This document shows, in pieces, positions 33,781 through 42,183 of a stretch of DNA of 64,000 nucleotides. Under the pieces are notes generated by a model. That model had not been told where the DNA came from, made no database searches, and was given only the letters and a program-made list of their open reading frames with translations. A program made the position numbers and the translations under genes. Origin of the DNA: Bacillota bacterium (GTDB lineage Bacteria > Bacillota > Clostridia > Ch29). Location of the stretch: assembly GCA_013540605.1 (NCBI GenBank), contig JABVCK010000008.1, positions 1-64,000 of the forward strand, given 5' to 3'. Numbering within the stretch: the stretch's first letter is position 1; each line of letters opens with the position of its first letter.

Positions 33781-34989
33781 CTAATGCTGTCTGGAGAGAA
33801 ACGCAAGGTACAGCTGCACCAGGTCCCTGAAATTTAATGGATCAAGGCCGGTGACCTCCTTCACCTTGTTCAGCCTGTATATGACAGAATTCCGATGCAC
33901 ATCAAGCCTTTTTGCAGTATCCGTAATGTTCATGCTGCTTTCGAAATACGCCTCAAGGGTTTCCATAAGCTCGTTCCTCATGCGGCCGGGAAGGTTTGCG
34001 AGGGGATGAAAGCTCTTCAGCAGAAGCTCCATTTGCTCGCCGGGTATGCTTGATACTATGTTCTCTACAGTTACATCGTCGATATGGACAATGCCGCCGA
34101 CATGTTCATATTTTGCCGAAATGTTTATGGCCGCCAGGGAGTCCCTGTAGGAATTGAACACAGCATCGCTTCCCCTGTATAGCCTTCCGATACCCCATAA
34201 CATTTTCAGCAAAAATTCGCTGCTTATCCCTTTCCCGAGACTTTCACAGAATTCAACGGCCCTGGACTTAATCTCAGCTTCCGGAAGGTCGGCCTGGACT
34301 TCCTTTAATATGATGAACCGGTCTCCTCCCAAATGCTGGACAATATCGGCTCCCTTTACCTCATCATTATTTTTTATAAAATCAATAATCCTGTCCTTTA
34401 GCCCTGTAAGCAGCTGTTTTTCATCCTGGTAATCATTATACTTGTTTTTGAGGTAAGTAACAGTTTCAGATAGGTAGTAGGTATCCATAAGTATGCAGAT
34501 GCGGGGTATCTGTATGTTTATGCCCAGTACGTTTCCCCTGTCTGCCAGTTCCCTGTACTTCTCAGGATTCCGGTTATTAATCAGTTCCTGAACGTAAGCT
34601 TCCCGGATCTTACTGTCGTTCTGCAGCCTGCTGATCATATGCGTTTCATGCAGCATAAGCTCAACGATTTCTTTGACCATTCCACCAAACTGCCTTACTT
34701 CGGACGGACTCCCGCTAATTTCCACTGCCCCCACAATGGCATCATCAACCCTAATCGGTATGTTTATACCGGGCGTAACTCCATTGAACCTTCTCGCGTC
34801 CGCTTCATGAATTTCAATGGGTTCCCCCCGCTGAATCGCCAATAGACTTCCTTCAAGGGTTCCGCCTACCTGCGCCGGATTTCCGGAAGCAATTATTTTT
34901 CCCCGCCTGTCCGTGATATTTACATTTCTGCCCAGAACCCTTATGGTTCTCTGTACAATCCTGTTTACATCTTCATAGTTCAGCTGCAT
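33781..34989 (-). CDS. cdaR: CdaR/PucR-type sugar-diacid regulator
   Basis: A 402-residue regulator with an N-terminal diacid recognition domain (VNITDRRGKIIASG, then GEPIEIHE and PGINIPI), a central GGDEF-like segment and the C-terminal PucR helix-turn-helix (NITDTAKRLDVHRNSVIYRLNKVKEVTG). CdaR activates genes for glucarate, galactarate and glycerate use, so control of the downstream glycerate kinase is likely. ATG 34989 has GGAGG 5 bases ahead. Confidence 0.9.
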   Translation of the reverse strand: MQLNYEDVNRIVQRTIRVLGRNVNITDRRGKIIASGNPAQVGGTLEGSLLAIQRGEPIEIHEADARRFNGVTPGINIPIRVDDAIVGAVEISGSPSEVRQFGGMVKEIVELMLHETHMISRLQNDSKIREAYVQELINNRNPEKYRELADRGNVLGINIQIPRICILMDTYYLSETVTYLKNKYNDYQDEKQLLTGLKDRIIDFIKNNDEVKGADIVQHLGGDRFIILKEVQADLPEAEIKSRAVEFCESLGKGISSEFLLKMLWGIGRLYRGSDAVFNSYRDSLAAINISAKYEHVGGIVHIDDVTVENIVSSIPGEQMELLLKSFHPLANLPGRMRNELMETLEAYFESSMNITDTAKRLDVHRNSVIYRLNKVKEVTGLDPLNFRDLVQLYLAFLSRQH

Positions 34990-35085
34990 ATTAACCTCCA
35001 AAGCTTCATAACGATTCTAAAGAATTTTGATAAAACAGATAGATAATTTTGTAACAATATAATTCATACCATAATATATATCATA

Positions 35086-35141
35086 TTTCCACAACGAAGA
35101 CAATTGCAATCAATGTCTTCTCCTTGTCTTCGTTGTAGAAA
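35086..35141. promoter_or_regulatory. Long inverted repeat overlapping a promoter -35 box
   Basis: ACAACGAAGACAA is exactly mirrored by TTGTCTTCGTTGT with a 20-bp centre, and TTTC/GAAA extends it after one mismatch. The right arm covers the -35 region of the promoter at 35133-35162, suggesting an operator for the metallo-hydrolase gene. Confidence 0.6.
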
Positions 35142-35162
35142 GTACTGCCAGTGTGGTATAAT
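35133..35162 (+). promoter_or_regulatory. Promoter of the metallo-beta-lactamase-fold gene
   Basis: TTGTAG, 18-bp spacer and a perfect TATAAT at 35157-35162, 30 bases before the start codon. Confidence 0.6.
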
Positions 35163-35191
35163 CTTCTAAAAAAGAGAGTAGGTGTTCCGAT

Positions 35192-36079
35192 ATGATACTG
35201 CCCGATGACATTGGTGAAGTGTCCGGTCTGCAGGTAACCTTTCTTATGGACGATTACGCCGGATACAATTCCGGATACCTTGCAAGCCATGGAATATCGC
35301 TTCTGCTGGATATCGCTTCAGGAGAGGTCAAGCGGCGTGTGCTCTTGGACGTGGGACCCAATCCCATCCCCCTCCTTTTCAATATGGAAAAGGCCGGGAT
35401 AGACCCATCAAGCATAGATATGATATTTCTTTCCCACTGCCATTACGACCATACCTTTGCCCTTGCCGATATTGTGAAGGAAATGAAGAAGAACGTCATG
35501 ATAATAGCCCATCCGGATATTTTCAGAAAGAACTTTTCCCTTAAGCCGTGTTTGGAAGAGATAGGGGCCTCCGACAAAAACAACCCCGATAACCTGGTTT
35601 CCCTTGGCGGACAGATTATTCCGGTTAGACACCCTTTCCCATTGATGGAAGGGGTTATAAGCAGCGGTGAGGTTGCACGGGTAAACAGTTTTGAGGGAAA
35701 GGGTATTGGAACATACAACCTGGTTGACGGTGAACTGCGTCCTGACGAGCTTTTGGACGACCTGTCCCTGATAATAAACCTCAAGGATATGGGACTGCTG
35801 GTAGTAACGGGGTGCAGCCACTCAGGGATTATAAATATAATTGAGCACGCCGTTAACATTACCGGTATCGAAAAGGTATACGGTGTGATTGGCGGGCTGC
35901 ACCTGGTATCCGCCGATGACCAGGTTATCGAAGCTACGATAGGCCACCTGGAAAAATACAACTTGCGGCTGCTTGCCCCCGGACACTGTACCGGCATCAA
36001 GGCCCAGTACAGGATTTCGGAAAGGTTTGGGGAGAGGTGCCTGCTGCCTCACTCGGGTAAGATAATCAGCATACTGTAA
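35192..36079 (+). CDS. MBL-fold metallo-hydrolase
   Basis: A 295-residue metallo-beta-lactamase-fold protein with the motif SHCHYDHT (HxHxDH), a later GCSHSGI and GGLHL, and C-terminal GHCTG. It resembles the archaeal and clostridial subgroup annotated as dihydropterin/RFA-P synthase-like or 'FlaR' hydrolases; substrate unknown. SD is weak (TAGGTG). Single-gene unit with its own promoter and a perfect terminator hairpin. Confidence 0.85.
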   Translation: MILPDDIGEVSGLQVTFLMDDYAGYNSGYLASHGISLLLDIASGEVKRRVLLDVGPNPIPLLFNMEKAGIDPSSIDMIFLSHCHYDHTFALADIVKEMKKNVMIIAHPDIFRKNFSLKPCLEEIGASDKNNPDNLVSLGGQIIPVRHPFPLMEGVISSGEVARVNSFEGKGIGTYNLVDGELRPDELLDDLSLIINLKDMGLLVVTGCSHSGIINIIEHAVNITGIEKVYGVIGGLHLVSADDQVIEATIGHLEKYNLRLLAPGHCTGIKAQYRISERFGERCLLPHSGKIISIL

Positions 36080-36080
36080 A

Positions 36081-36110
36081 GAATAACCTGCTGTCGCCAG
36101 CAGGTTATTC
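36081..36110. terminator. Perfect 13-bp hairpin shared by convergent genes
   Basis: GAATAACCTGCTG pairs with CAGCAGGTTATTC over a TCGC loop. It contains the TAA stop of the minus-strand gene at 36105, so one structure serves both convergent genes. Confidence 0.7.
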
Positions 36111-36485
36111 AACATAGACCTCAACCTTTTCGTTTTTCTCTTCATCCACAACATCAACCAGTTTGCCCTCTTCTCCGGCTTCTATCATCCTGATGATATC
36201 ATCATAGTCGAAATCCTTCAGTTCTTCCCTGTCCAGGCCGAACTTCATCCCCAGTTTAAGTCCCATTGAAACCAGGGATAGGGGGATGCTTACGTTTACC
36301 TTCTTTTTATTTGTGCTGACGTCATACACCCTTACCTTTAACCACTTGGCCCTCCCGGAGGGCTGCTTGCCGCATTCATTTGCCTCCTCGGCAATATTTC
36401 CCGCTTCTATGAGCTGCGCCGCCTGTTCAGCGGTTATTTTTCCCTCTTCCACCATCCTAAGTATTTGCATCATTTCCTCTTTCAT
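36105..36485 (-). CDS. SHOCT-like/YvlB-type small protein
   Basis: A 126-residue protein beginning with a SHOCT-like helix pair (MMQILRMVEEGKITAEQAAQLIEA), the N-terminal element also seen in YvlB/LiaX-related proteins. A basic beta segment follows (WLKVRVYDVSTNKKKVNVSIPLSLV), and an acidic C-terminus. It pairs with the DUF2089 gene 20 bases upstream; ATG 36485 uses GGAGG. The pair is a common clostridial envelope-stress-like module; its function is unknown. Confidence 0.75.
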   Translation of the reverse strand: MKEEMMQILRMVEEGKITAEQAAQLIEAGNIAEEANECGKQPSGRAKWLKVRVYDVSTNKKKVNVSIPLSLVSMGLKLGMKFGLDREELKDFDYDDIIRMIEAGEEGKLVDVVDEEKNEKVEVYVE

Positions 36486-36505
36486 TGATAAAACCTCCAT
36501 TGATT

Positions 36506-36871
36506 TTAGTATTCCTTCAATAGCTTAAGGGCTTCTTCATGGCTTATTTCGCCGCGCTCAAGCATATCCAGAACCGATTTCCTTGCCTCTTCATTTCTCG
36601 GGGTTTTCACTGAATGACCCAGCGCATAAATGACATCATCCAGCTTGCTGCGGACCGTGGGATAGGATATGCCCAGGTCCTTCTCTACCTCTTTGATGTT
36701 TCCCCTGCATCTGATGAAAGTGTCTACAAACTGTTTTTGTTCGCTGCTCAGCTTGCAGAACTTGCACAGGCTAAAGCTGCCTTCTATGGTGGTATTGCAA
36801 TGGTCACAGTGAAGTCTTGTGATTTCCAGATGCCTTCCGCAAACGGGGCATTTCCCTAAAGCATCATTCAA
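36506..36871 (-). CDS. DUF2089 family regulator-like protein
   Basis: A 121-residue protein with two N-terminal zinc knuckles (CPVCGRHLEITRLHC and HCNTTIEGSFSLCKFC), a helix-turn-helix-like part (GNIKEVEKDLGISYPTVRSKLDDV) and a short C-terminal helix pair (ERGEISHEEALKLLKEY). This is the DUF2089 layout. The start is TTG 36871 with GGGAGG upstream. The DNA upstream (36890-37000) is extremely AT-rich with TTAATATTTATATTAA-like palindromes that might be its operator. Confidence 0.85.
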   Translation of the reverse strand: MNDALGKCPVCGRHLEITRLHCDHCNTTIEGSFSLCKFCKLSSEQKQFVDTFIRCRGNIKEVEKDLGISYPTVRSKLDDVIYALGHSVKTPRNEEARKSVLDMLERGEISHEEALKLLKEY

Positions 36872-37087
36872 TTCCTACCCTCCCTTGATCGTATATATTT
36901 ATCTTATATTACAAATTATAATATAAATATTAATTTTGTCAATATATAAATTAATAAAATTAATATTTATATTAATTTTATTAATTTAATTGGCGGTTTC
37001 CCCATAAGCTACCCAATATAATATATTTACTTTAGACTTCAACTGGTCTATTATACTATCATAGGGTGTATATTCGGGAGAACGGAC

Positions 37088-38284
37088 ATGAGAATAGATA
37101 TGCAAAAACCAATACGGGAAGATAATATAGTAAAGCTGCTGGCAATTTCTGCGGGCCACTTCATGAATGATTTCTATGTAGGGATTATTCCGCCGCTGCT
37201 GTTCCTATTCAAAGAAAACCTTTCGCTGTCGCTCACACAGCAAGGCTTTATTGCGTTTATGTTCACCGCAAGCGGGACCTGGATACAGCCCATTATAGGG
37301 TACATGGTGGACAGGCGTGACAGGACCTGGCTTTTGACCGTATCACTGGTATGGATATCGGTCTGGGTTTGTATATCGGGCTTTATCACCAACTACTACC
37401 TGTTGCTGCTGGCGCTGCTATTAGGCGGGGTCTCTTCGGCGCTTTACCATCCCCTTGGTTCTGCCATAGCAATAGGTTTGGCAAACCGGCGTGCCGGGAC
37501 CAGCCTTTCGGTATTTATGACGGTGGGAGGCTTTGCAATCGCTGTCAGCGCAGTCGCAGCGCTCATTCCCATAAGGTATGGCCTTGATAAGCTTGTATAT
37601 TTTATTATACCGGGATTGGCGGTATCTCTGCTCATGTACCTTGCAAAGACCCATGAAATCAAACTGAACCAGGAGAGCGCGGCGGCCGTTGACCGCGCCG
37701 TAAAGACGCCCCTGACGTCCTCCGCCCTGCTTTGGGTTGCCATTCTGGTTGTAATTTCGGCCGCAAGAAACTGGTTGAGAATCTCCCTGCCTACATACGG
37801 GGCCCAGCTTTTCCTGACCAAGTCGGTTTCCCCGGAGAGTTTTTCTTTGCTTCTATCCATTCAGTATTTCGCGGCATCCTTCGGCAATATAGGCGGCGGG
37901 TATTTGTCGGACATCATTGGAACAAAAAGAGTCCTGATCCTCACCATGGTCCTTATTATCGCTTGCCTTGGAGCCACCGTATATTCAACGGGCGTCATGG
38001 CAATGGCCTCTTTCGTCCTGACGGGAATATTCATTTCCGCCTCCAACTCCGCCAATATACTCCTCACCAGAGACCTGCTGCCAAACAACGCAACCCTTGC
38101 AACCGGTCTGATAATGGGCCTCGCAACGGGTATCGGGAGCCTCGGCGTACTACTCCAGGGCTATTTGGGGGATATTTACGGCATACCGTTTTCATTTGTC
38201 TGTCTGTTTATAACGGTTGTCGTTTCCGGCCTGCTGACAATAACCGTTCCTGCGGGTAAAAAACAGCCTGCCCGCGATGACTAG
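37088..38284 (+). CDS. MFS transporter, fosmidomycin-resistance (Fsr) type
   Basis: A 398-residue major facilitator with twelve predicted helices. The N-terminal HFMNDFYVGIIPPLLFLF and SGTWIQPIIGYMVDRRDR are typical of the Fsr subgroup. Members export fosmidomycin and unknown natural substrates. The SD is GGGAGA; ATG 37100 is an alternative start. The gene converges with ubiX and overlaps it by 4 bases. Confidence 0.87.
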   Translation: MRIDMQKPIREDNIVKLLAISAGHFMNDFYVGIIPPLLFLFKENLSLSLTQQGFIAFMFTASGTWIQPIIGYMVDRRDRTWLLTVSLVWISVWVCISGFITNYYLLLLALLLGGVSSALYHPLGSAIAIGLANRRAGTSLSVFMTVGGFAIAVSAVAALIPIRYGLDKLVYFIIPGLAVSLLMYLAKTHEIKLNQESAAAVDRAVKTPLTSSALLWVAILVVISAARNWLRISLPTYGAQLFLTKSVSPESFSLLLSIQYFAASFGNIGGGYLSDIIGTKRVLILTMVLIIACLGATVYSTGVMAMASFVLTGIFISASNSANILLTRDLLPNNATLATGLIMGLATGIGSLGVLLQGYLGDIYGIPFSFVCLFITVVVSGLLTITVPAGKKQPARDD

Positions 38285-38841
38285 ATACCCCTTCCCCAAC
38301 GCCTGTAACCCTCGATTTCTATTCCAAACTGATCTAAAGCCCTGCCCACGGTTTGATTGATGACTTCCTCCAAGTTTCTAGGGTTTGTGTAAAAGGCCGG
38401 GACAGGCGGCATAATAACAACTCCTATGCGCGAAAGCTTCAGCATATTTTCCAGATGTATGGCGCTCAGCGGAGTTTCCCTTGGCATGAGGACCAGCTTT
38501 CTTCCTTCCTTTATCGCCACGTCGGCGGCCCTTGTTATCAAATCATCGGCATAGCCGCAGGCAATGCCGGCCAGAGTTTTCATGCTGCATGGCGCCACTA
38601 TCATCCCGTCGCTTTTGAAGGAACCGCTCGAGATCCCGGCGGCCAAATCTTCTTCATCATATGAGAACGATGCTAGTGAAGCTACTTTTTCCACAGAATA
38701 GTCCGTTTCCTGCACGATGGCGGCCCTGCCCCACCTGCTGATTACCAGGTGCGTTTCTACCCCGCTTTTCTTCAATTCTTCCAAAATGCGTATGCCGTAT
38801 ATCACCCCGGAAGCCCCGGTAATTCCGATGATTAGCTTCAA
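38281..38841 (-). CDS. ubiX: UbiX-family flavin prenyltransferase
   Basis: A 186-residue flavoprotein of the UbiX/Pad1 family, which prenylates FMN to make the cofactor of UbiD decarboxylases. Motifs: GITGASGVIYGI at the start, SRWGRAAI, APCSMKTLAGIACGYADDLI and RETPLSAIHLENM. TTG 38841 is the start because AAGGAGG lies 7 bases ahead; the GTG at 38862 would place the SD inside the gene. No ubiD gene is present in the window. Confidence 0.9.
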   Translation of the reverse strand: MKLIIGITGASGVIYGIRILEELKKSGVETHLVISRWGRAAIVQETDYSVEKVASLASFSYDEEDLAAGISSGSFKSDGMIVAPCSMKTLAGIACGYADDLITRAADVAIKEGRKLVLMPRETPLSAIHLENMLKLSRIGVVIMPPVPAFYTNPRNLEEVINQTVGRALDQFGIEIEGYRRWGRGI

Positions 38842-38926
38842 AGTATTACCTCCTTGCTTCACAATGTGTCTCCCCTCACCTTATAGTATCAGATTGCAGT
38901 GAAAATTCAAATTTTTAAAATACCCC

Positions 38927-38955
38927 TTGCATTAAAGAAAATTTGAGTATATAAT
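38927..38955 (+). promoter_or_regulatory. Promoter of the YtrA-type ABC operon
   Basis: TTGCAT at 38927-38932, 17-bp spacer, and TATAAT at 38950-38955. The operator at 38967-38990 lies at +5 to +30. Confidence 0.75.
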
Positions 38956-38966
38956 ACGAGTGTGGT

Positions 38967-38990
38967 AGTGCATTAGTTTATTAATTCACT
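38967..38990. promoter_or_regulatory. YtrA-type operator
   Basis: AGTGCATTA and TAATTCACT form an inverted repeat (8 of 9 positions) with a 6-bp centre, directly downstream of the -10 box. YtrA-subfamily regulators bind AGTG-N-ATTA-type palindromes at this position, so the gene at 39078 is probably self-repressed. Confidence 0.7.
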
Positions 38991-39005
38991 GATACATAAC
39001 TAAAA

Positions 39006-39063
39006 GGGGACATTCCGCGGCAAGGAATACCGCATAGCGGCGGTGTGTCCCCATACCTTAAAG
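39006..39063. repeat. REP-like element in the leader of the ABC operon
   Basis: GGGGACATTCC to TGTGTCCCCATACCTTAAAG; nearly the same as 25375. It lies between the operator and the SD of the gntR gene, so the mRNA leader carries it. Its end CCTTAAAG is fused directly to the GAGGAGG SD. Confidence 0.75.
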
Positions 39064-39077
39064 AGGAGGTATGCGTA

Positions 39078-39437
39078 TTGGAATTTGACAGCACGCGTCC
39101 TATATATCTGCAGATTATCGATGTCATTAAAAAGCAGATCATCCGCGGTGAACTGAAACCGGGTGACAAGGTGTTGTCCCAAAGGGACTTTGCAGAAAAG
39201 ATCAGGGTCAATCCCAACACCGTGCAAAGAGCTTACAAGGAGATGGAAAGCATGAGCATCCTGGAAACGATAAGGGGTCAGGGTACATTTATATGCAACC
39301 GGCCTGAAATGTTGAAAGAAATAAAGGCCGAAATGGCAAACGAAATCCTGACGACTTTTATCTCGGATATGCGTTCGCTGGGCTTTGAAACAGATGAGAT
39401 CAGAGATATTGTAAACAGTTCTCTTAAAGGCGAATAG
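39078..39437 (+). CDS. GntR-family regulator, YtrA subfamily
   Basis: A 119-residue protein: GntR winged helix (RPIYLQIIDVIKKQIIRGEL, then SQRDFAEKIRVNPNTVQRAY and TIRGQGTF) followed by only a short helical tail, as in the YtrA subfamily that controls ABC transporters. The start is TTG 39078 with AGGAGG 8 bases ahead; an ATG at 39071 is out of frame. First gene of an operon with the ATPase and permease; promoter and operator are visible upstream. Confidence 0.9.
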   Translation: MEFDSTRPIYLQIIDVIKKQIIRGELKPGDKVLSQRDFAEKIRVNPNTVQRAYKEMESMSILETIRGQGTFICNRPEMLKEIKAEMANEILTTFISDMRSLGFETDEIRDIVNSSLKGE

Positions 39438-39448
39438 GGGGGAATTAT

Positions 39449-40141
39449 ATGATCGAATTCAAAAATGTGACAAAAACCTATGGAAGTATTAAGGCGCTGG
39501 ACGGATTTACCACAAAAATCGAAGACGGCAAAATCGTCGGGCTTCTCGGGCCGAACGGTACGGGCAAATCCACATCCCTGAAGATAGCCGCAGGGCTGAG
39601 CAAACCGGATTTCGGCTCGGTTGAGATAAACGGGGCGGAGCCTTCAAAGGAAACAAAGGCGCAGGTTGCTTTCCTTCCCGAGATAGACCACCTGTACCCG
39701 TGGATGACTATCCGACGGTGCGCGGATTTTATCTCCGCTTTCTACGCCGACTGGGATTGGGACAAATATAAAGAGCTCGTTGAATTCCTCGGATTGAATC
39801 CATCCACAGTAATAGGAAAGATATCCAAAGGAATGAGGGCTAAAGCAAAACTGCTTTTCACCTTTTCGAGGAATGCCCCCATTGTTCTGCTGGATGAGCC
39901 CCTTTCGGGCATCGATGTGCTGGTAAGGGAAAAAATAATCCAGACAATAGTCAGGGACTACGGCAAGGGCGGTCAGACGATAGTCATATCCACCCATGAA
40001 ATCTCGGAAATCGAGCCGCTAATCGAATACGTAATCTTCCTTGAAGACGGCAAAATAAAACTGGAAGGCAACGTAGAAGACCTCAGGTTCAAATACAAAA
40101 GGTCCCTTGTCGATATAATGAAGGAGGTATATGGACGATGA
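39449..40141 (+). CDS. ABC transporter ATP-binding protein
   Basis: A 230-residue ATPase with Walker A GPNGTGKST, signature ISKGMRAKAK (a variant of LSGGQ, as in YtrB/YxlF-like ATPases), Walker B IVLLDEP and H-loop STHE. It follows the regulator by 11 bases (SD GGGGGG) and overlaps the permease start by ATGA, so the three genes are coupled. It belongs to the group that exports or imports across the membrane in response to cell-wall-active compounds; the substrate is not known. Confidence 0.92.
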   Translation: MIEFKNVTKTYGSIKALDGFTTKIEDGKIVGLLGPNGTGKSTSLKIAAGLSKPDFGSVEINGAEPSKETKAQVAFLPEIDHLYPWMTIRRCADFISAFYADWDWDKYKELVEFLGLNPSTVIGKISKGMRAKAKLLFTFSRNAPIVLLDEPLSGIDVLVREKIIQTIVRDYGKGGQTIVISTHEISEIEPLIEYVIFLEDGKIKLEGNVEDLRFKYKRSLVDIMKEVYGR

Positions 40142-40923
40142 ATACAAACAAAGGCCGGATGTTTGCCAGACTATATTTGAAGGACCTTCAGGACATTAAA
40201 ATGGAGAGCGCCATTTTTATGGTAAGCATTGCTATATGGAATTTATTCCTGTACTTGAAATACCTGTCCAACTGGCCGTATGAGCTCAGTCTGGGCTTTA
40301 GTGCCATAGCCTTCGGCATAGCCGCTTTTATCCCCTTTGTCGAATCCTTCAAGCTGCTGTGGGATGAGTGGAAGCACAATACTGTTTATCTCATCATGTC
40401 CCTGCCGGTATCCGGGACAATGGTGCTGCTGTCAAAGCTTGCGGTTATAGTAACACAGTATATGGCGCTGAGCCTGTTTTCCACAGCATGCTTCCTTCTG
40501 TTGGCCTATGCAACACCCGCATGGGAAGCCGGGTGGAGCTTTATTAGAAGCGTAATAACGGACCAATCGCTTCCGATAAAATTCGCGATGCTGTTCTATG
40601 CTTCGTCAGTTGTGGGCATTATGTACACCGCAGCGCTCGCTTTCCTCAGCTCGGTTGTAGGGAAACTGGCAAGAAAACACTCCGGTTTGGCATCCTTCGG
40701 TACCTTCCTGATAGCCGGATATGTGTGCTCAAAGGCATCCGACCTTATATCTAGGGGCTTGGAAAAGCTAGGGGTTACCGGGCTTTATTACAATCACCCC
40801 TATGTTCTCCGTGATGCAACCATATCAGGTTTCCCGACAGCTCCTATGCTTTCACTCCTAATAGTCGGCGCGGCAGTATTCATACTGGCGGTCAGGGTCT
40901 ACGAAAGCGCAGTCGAACTTTAA
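40138..40923 (+). CDS. ABC transporter permease of the YtrA-type operon
   Basis: A 261-residue protein with six hydrophobic segments (SAIFMVSIAIWNLFLYLKYL at the N-terminus to SLLIVGAAVFILAVRVY at the end). A polar loop LWDEWKHNTVYLIMSLP is typical of this permease class. SD AAGGAGG lies in the end of the ATPase gene. The last 19 codon bases plus stop (40902-40924) are duplicated at 41074-41096 beyond a heptamer array. Confidence 0.82.
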   Translation: MNTNKGRMFARLYLKDLQDIKMESAIFMVSIAIWNLFLYLKYLSNWPYELSLGFSAIAFGIAAFIPFVESFKLLWDEWKHNTVYLIMSLPVSGTMVLLSKLAVIVTQYMALSLFSTACFLLLAYATPAWEAGWSFIRSVITDQSLPIKFAMLFYASSVVGIMYTAALAFLSSVVGKLARKHSGLASFGTFLIAGYVCSKASDLISRGLEKLGVTGLYYNHPYVLRDATISGFPTAPMLSLLIVGAAVFILAVRVYESAVEL

Positions 40924-40924
40924 G
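40902..40924. repeat. 23-bp direct repeat, copy 1 (3' end of permease gene)
   Basis: The 23 bases from CGAAAGCGCAG to the stop codon and following G are identical to 41074-41096. The 149 bp between the two copies hold heptamer array 3 and a GGGGACGG word. Confidence 0.9.
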
Positions 40925-40937
40925 GGCAGAAACATAG

Positions 40938-41025
40938 ATGGCAGGCATCAGAAGTCAGTGACCAGTGATCAGTGGTCAGGGCTAGCACCTAGGACCTGGT
41001 ATCTGCGATCTGCCGGCTGCGATCT
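40938..41025. repeat. Degenerate heptamer array 3
   Basis: Six in-register words ending in CAG (40938-40979), a 4-bp phase step, then six words ending in CCT, GCT or TCT (40984-41025; gcgatct twice). Same CAG-to-ATCT order as arrays 2 and 4. It is followed at 41041 by AGAACCGTCCCC and two CCCGTGTCTTT-like repeats. Confidence 0.85.
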
Positions 41026-41073
41026 ATGCCTTCAGACAGAAGAACCGTCCCCGTGTCTTTCCCGTGTCTTTTC

Positions 41074-41096
41074 CGAAAGCGCAGTCGAACTTTAAG
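41074..41096. repeat. 23-bp direct repeat, copy 2
   Basis: Exact copy of 40902-40924, including the TAA of the permease, but with no coding role here. It marks the far border of the inserted or duplicated segment. Confidence 0.9.
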
Positions 41097-41108
41097 TACA
41101 GGAGGCAG

Positions 41109-42044
41109 TTATCTTGATCTGGGTTCAACATGAACAACTATCTGGGCCTTAAGGAGCTGTGTAAGCTCCTTTTCCACTTCATCGGCAAGGTCATGGGCAC
41201 TCAACAAGTCCATAGACTCATCTACCTCGACGTGCAGAGATACTTCCTTGTGATTGCCGTAATCATGCACCTGTATCTTGTGAACATCCTCCACTCCGGA
41301 AATTGATTTTGCCCTGCTGCATATGTTTTCTATTACTTCACTGGAAGGAGAAGCCCCAATAAGGGTATGGCTTGATGATTTTGCCAGTTCCCAACCGGTA
41401 TAGATTATCAGTATGGACACACCCACACCCAACAGCGGGTCCACCCAATAAATACCCTTTACCGCTGCGAGGTTGCCGACAGCAACCAGGAAGGACGCTA
41501 TTGCATCGCTTCTATGGTGCCATGCATCCGCTTCAAGGGTGGATGAGCTTATTTCATGGCCCAGTTCCGATGCGAACCTCGCCATCCATTCCTTCAGAAC
41601 CGCCGAGGCTGTCATCACAATGACCACCCACCAGCCCCCTCCAACGGTTATGGGCTTCATAAGCCTTTCCACAGACGCTTTGATAAATTCCAGTCCCGTA
41701 ATAATGAGCAGTATTGATATAATCAGGGTGGCGATAATCTCAATGCGTCCATGGCCGTAAGGGTGCTCTTCGTCAGGGCCCTTGCTGCTGAGTTTGAAAC
41801 CAAACAGCACGACAACGGAAGAAAGCACATCGGATAGCGTATGAAAGGCATCGGCAATTATGGATATGCTTCCAATGAATGCGCCTATGGCAAACTTGAT
41901 AATAAACAGCACAACGTTTCCTATTATGCTAACCCAGGCTTCAAGCAGGCCTGTGGCCAGCCTGGTATCAATCCCTTTATTTCTGTGCTTCTCCACTATA
42001 AATTTTTTCTTCAGCCACTCGCCAGAAAAAAGATTTAACCGCAT
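41109..42044 (-). CDS. Cation diffusion facilitator family transporter
   Basis: A 311-residue CDF transporter: six membrane helices with the metal site in ADAFHTLSDVLSS (TM2; HxxxD) and LEADAWHHRSDA (TM5; HxxxD), then a C-terminal cytoplasmic domain with VEDVHKIQVHDYGNHKEVSLHVEVD. It exports divalent metal (zinc, iron, manganese or cadmium; not resolved) in exchange for protons. SD GAGGGG precedes the ATG. An operator of the MarR type lies 105 bp upstream, so the MarR protein at 42184 probably represses it. Confidence 0.92.
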   Translation of the reverse strand: MRLNLFSGEWLKKKFIVEKHRNKGIDTRLATGLLEAWVSIIGNVVLFIIKFAIGAFIGSISIIADAFHTLSDVLSSVVVLFGFKLSSKGPDEEHPYGHGRIEIIATLIISILLIITGLEFIKASVERLMKPITVGGGWWVVIVMTASAVLKEWMARFASELGHEISSSTLEADAWHHRSDAIASFLVAVGNLAAVKGIYWVDPLLGVGVSILIIYTGWELAKSSSHTLIGASPSSEVIENICSRAKSISGVEDVHKIQVHDYGNHKEVSLHVEVDESMDLLSAHDLADEVEKELTQLLKAQIVVHVEPRSR

Positions 42045-42148
42045 TGCCTAGCCCCTCTTCTTTGCCGCTATTAACAGCAGCCATATTCATGTTTCATAAT
42101 ATACTATTCTATGCATCTGGATTTGTGATATCCTTGAATGCCAATTTA

Positions 42149-42166
42149 TTAGTTAGGCAAAACTAA
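42149..42166. promoter_or_regulatory. MarR-type operator upstream of the cation efflux gene
   Basis: TTAGTT-N6-AACTAA, the same half-sites and spacing as at the marR promoter (42639-42656), between the marR stop and the CDF start. Confidence 0.7.
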
Positions 42167-42183
42167 TTAACAGGTTATAATGA

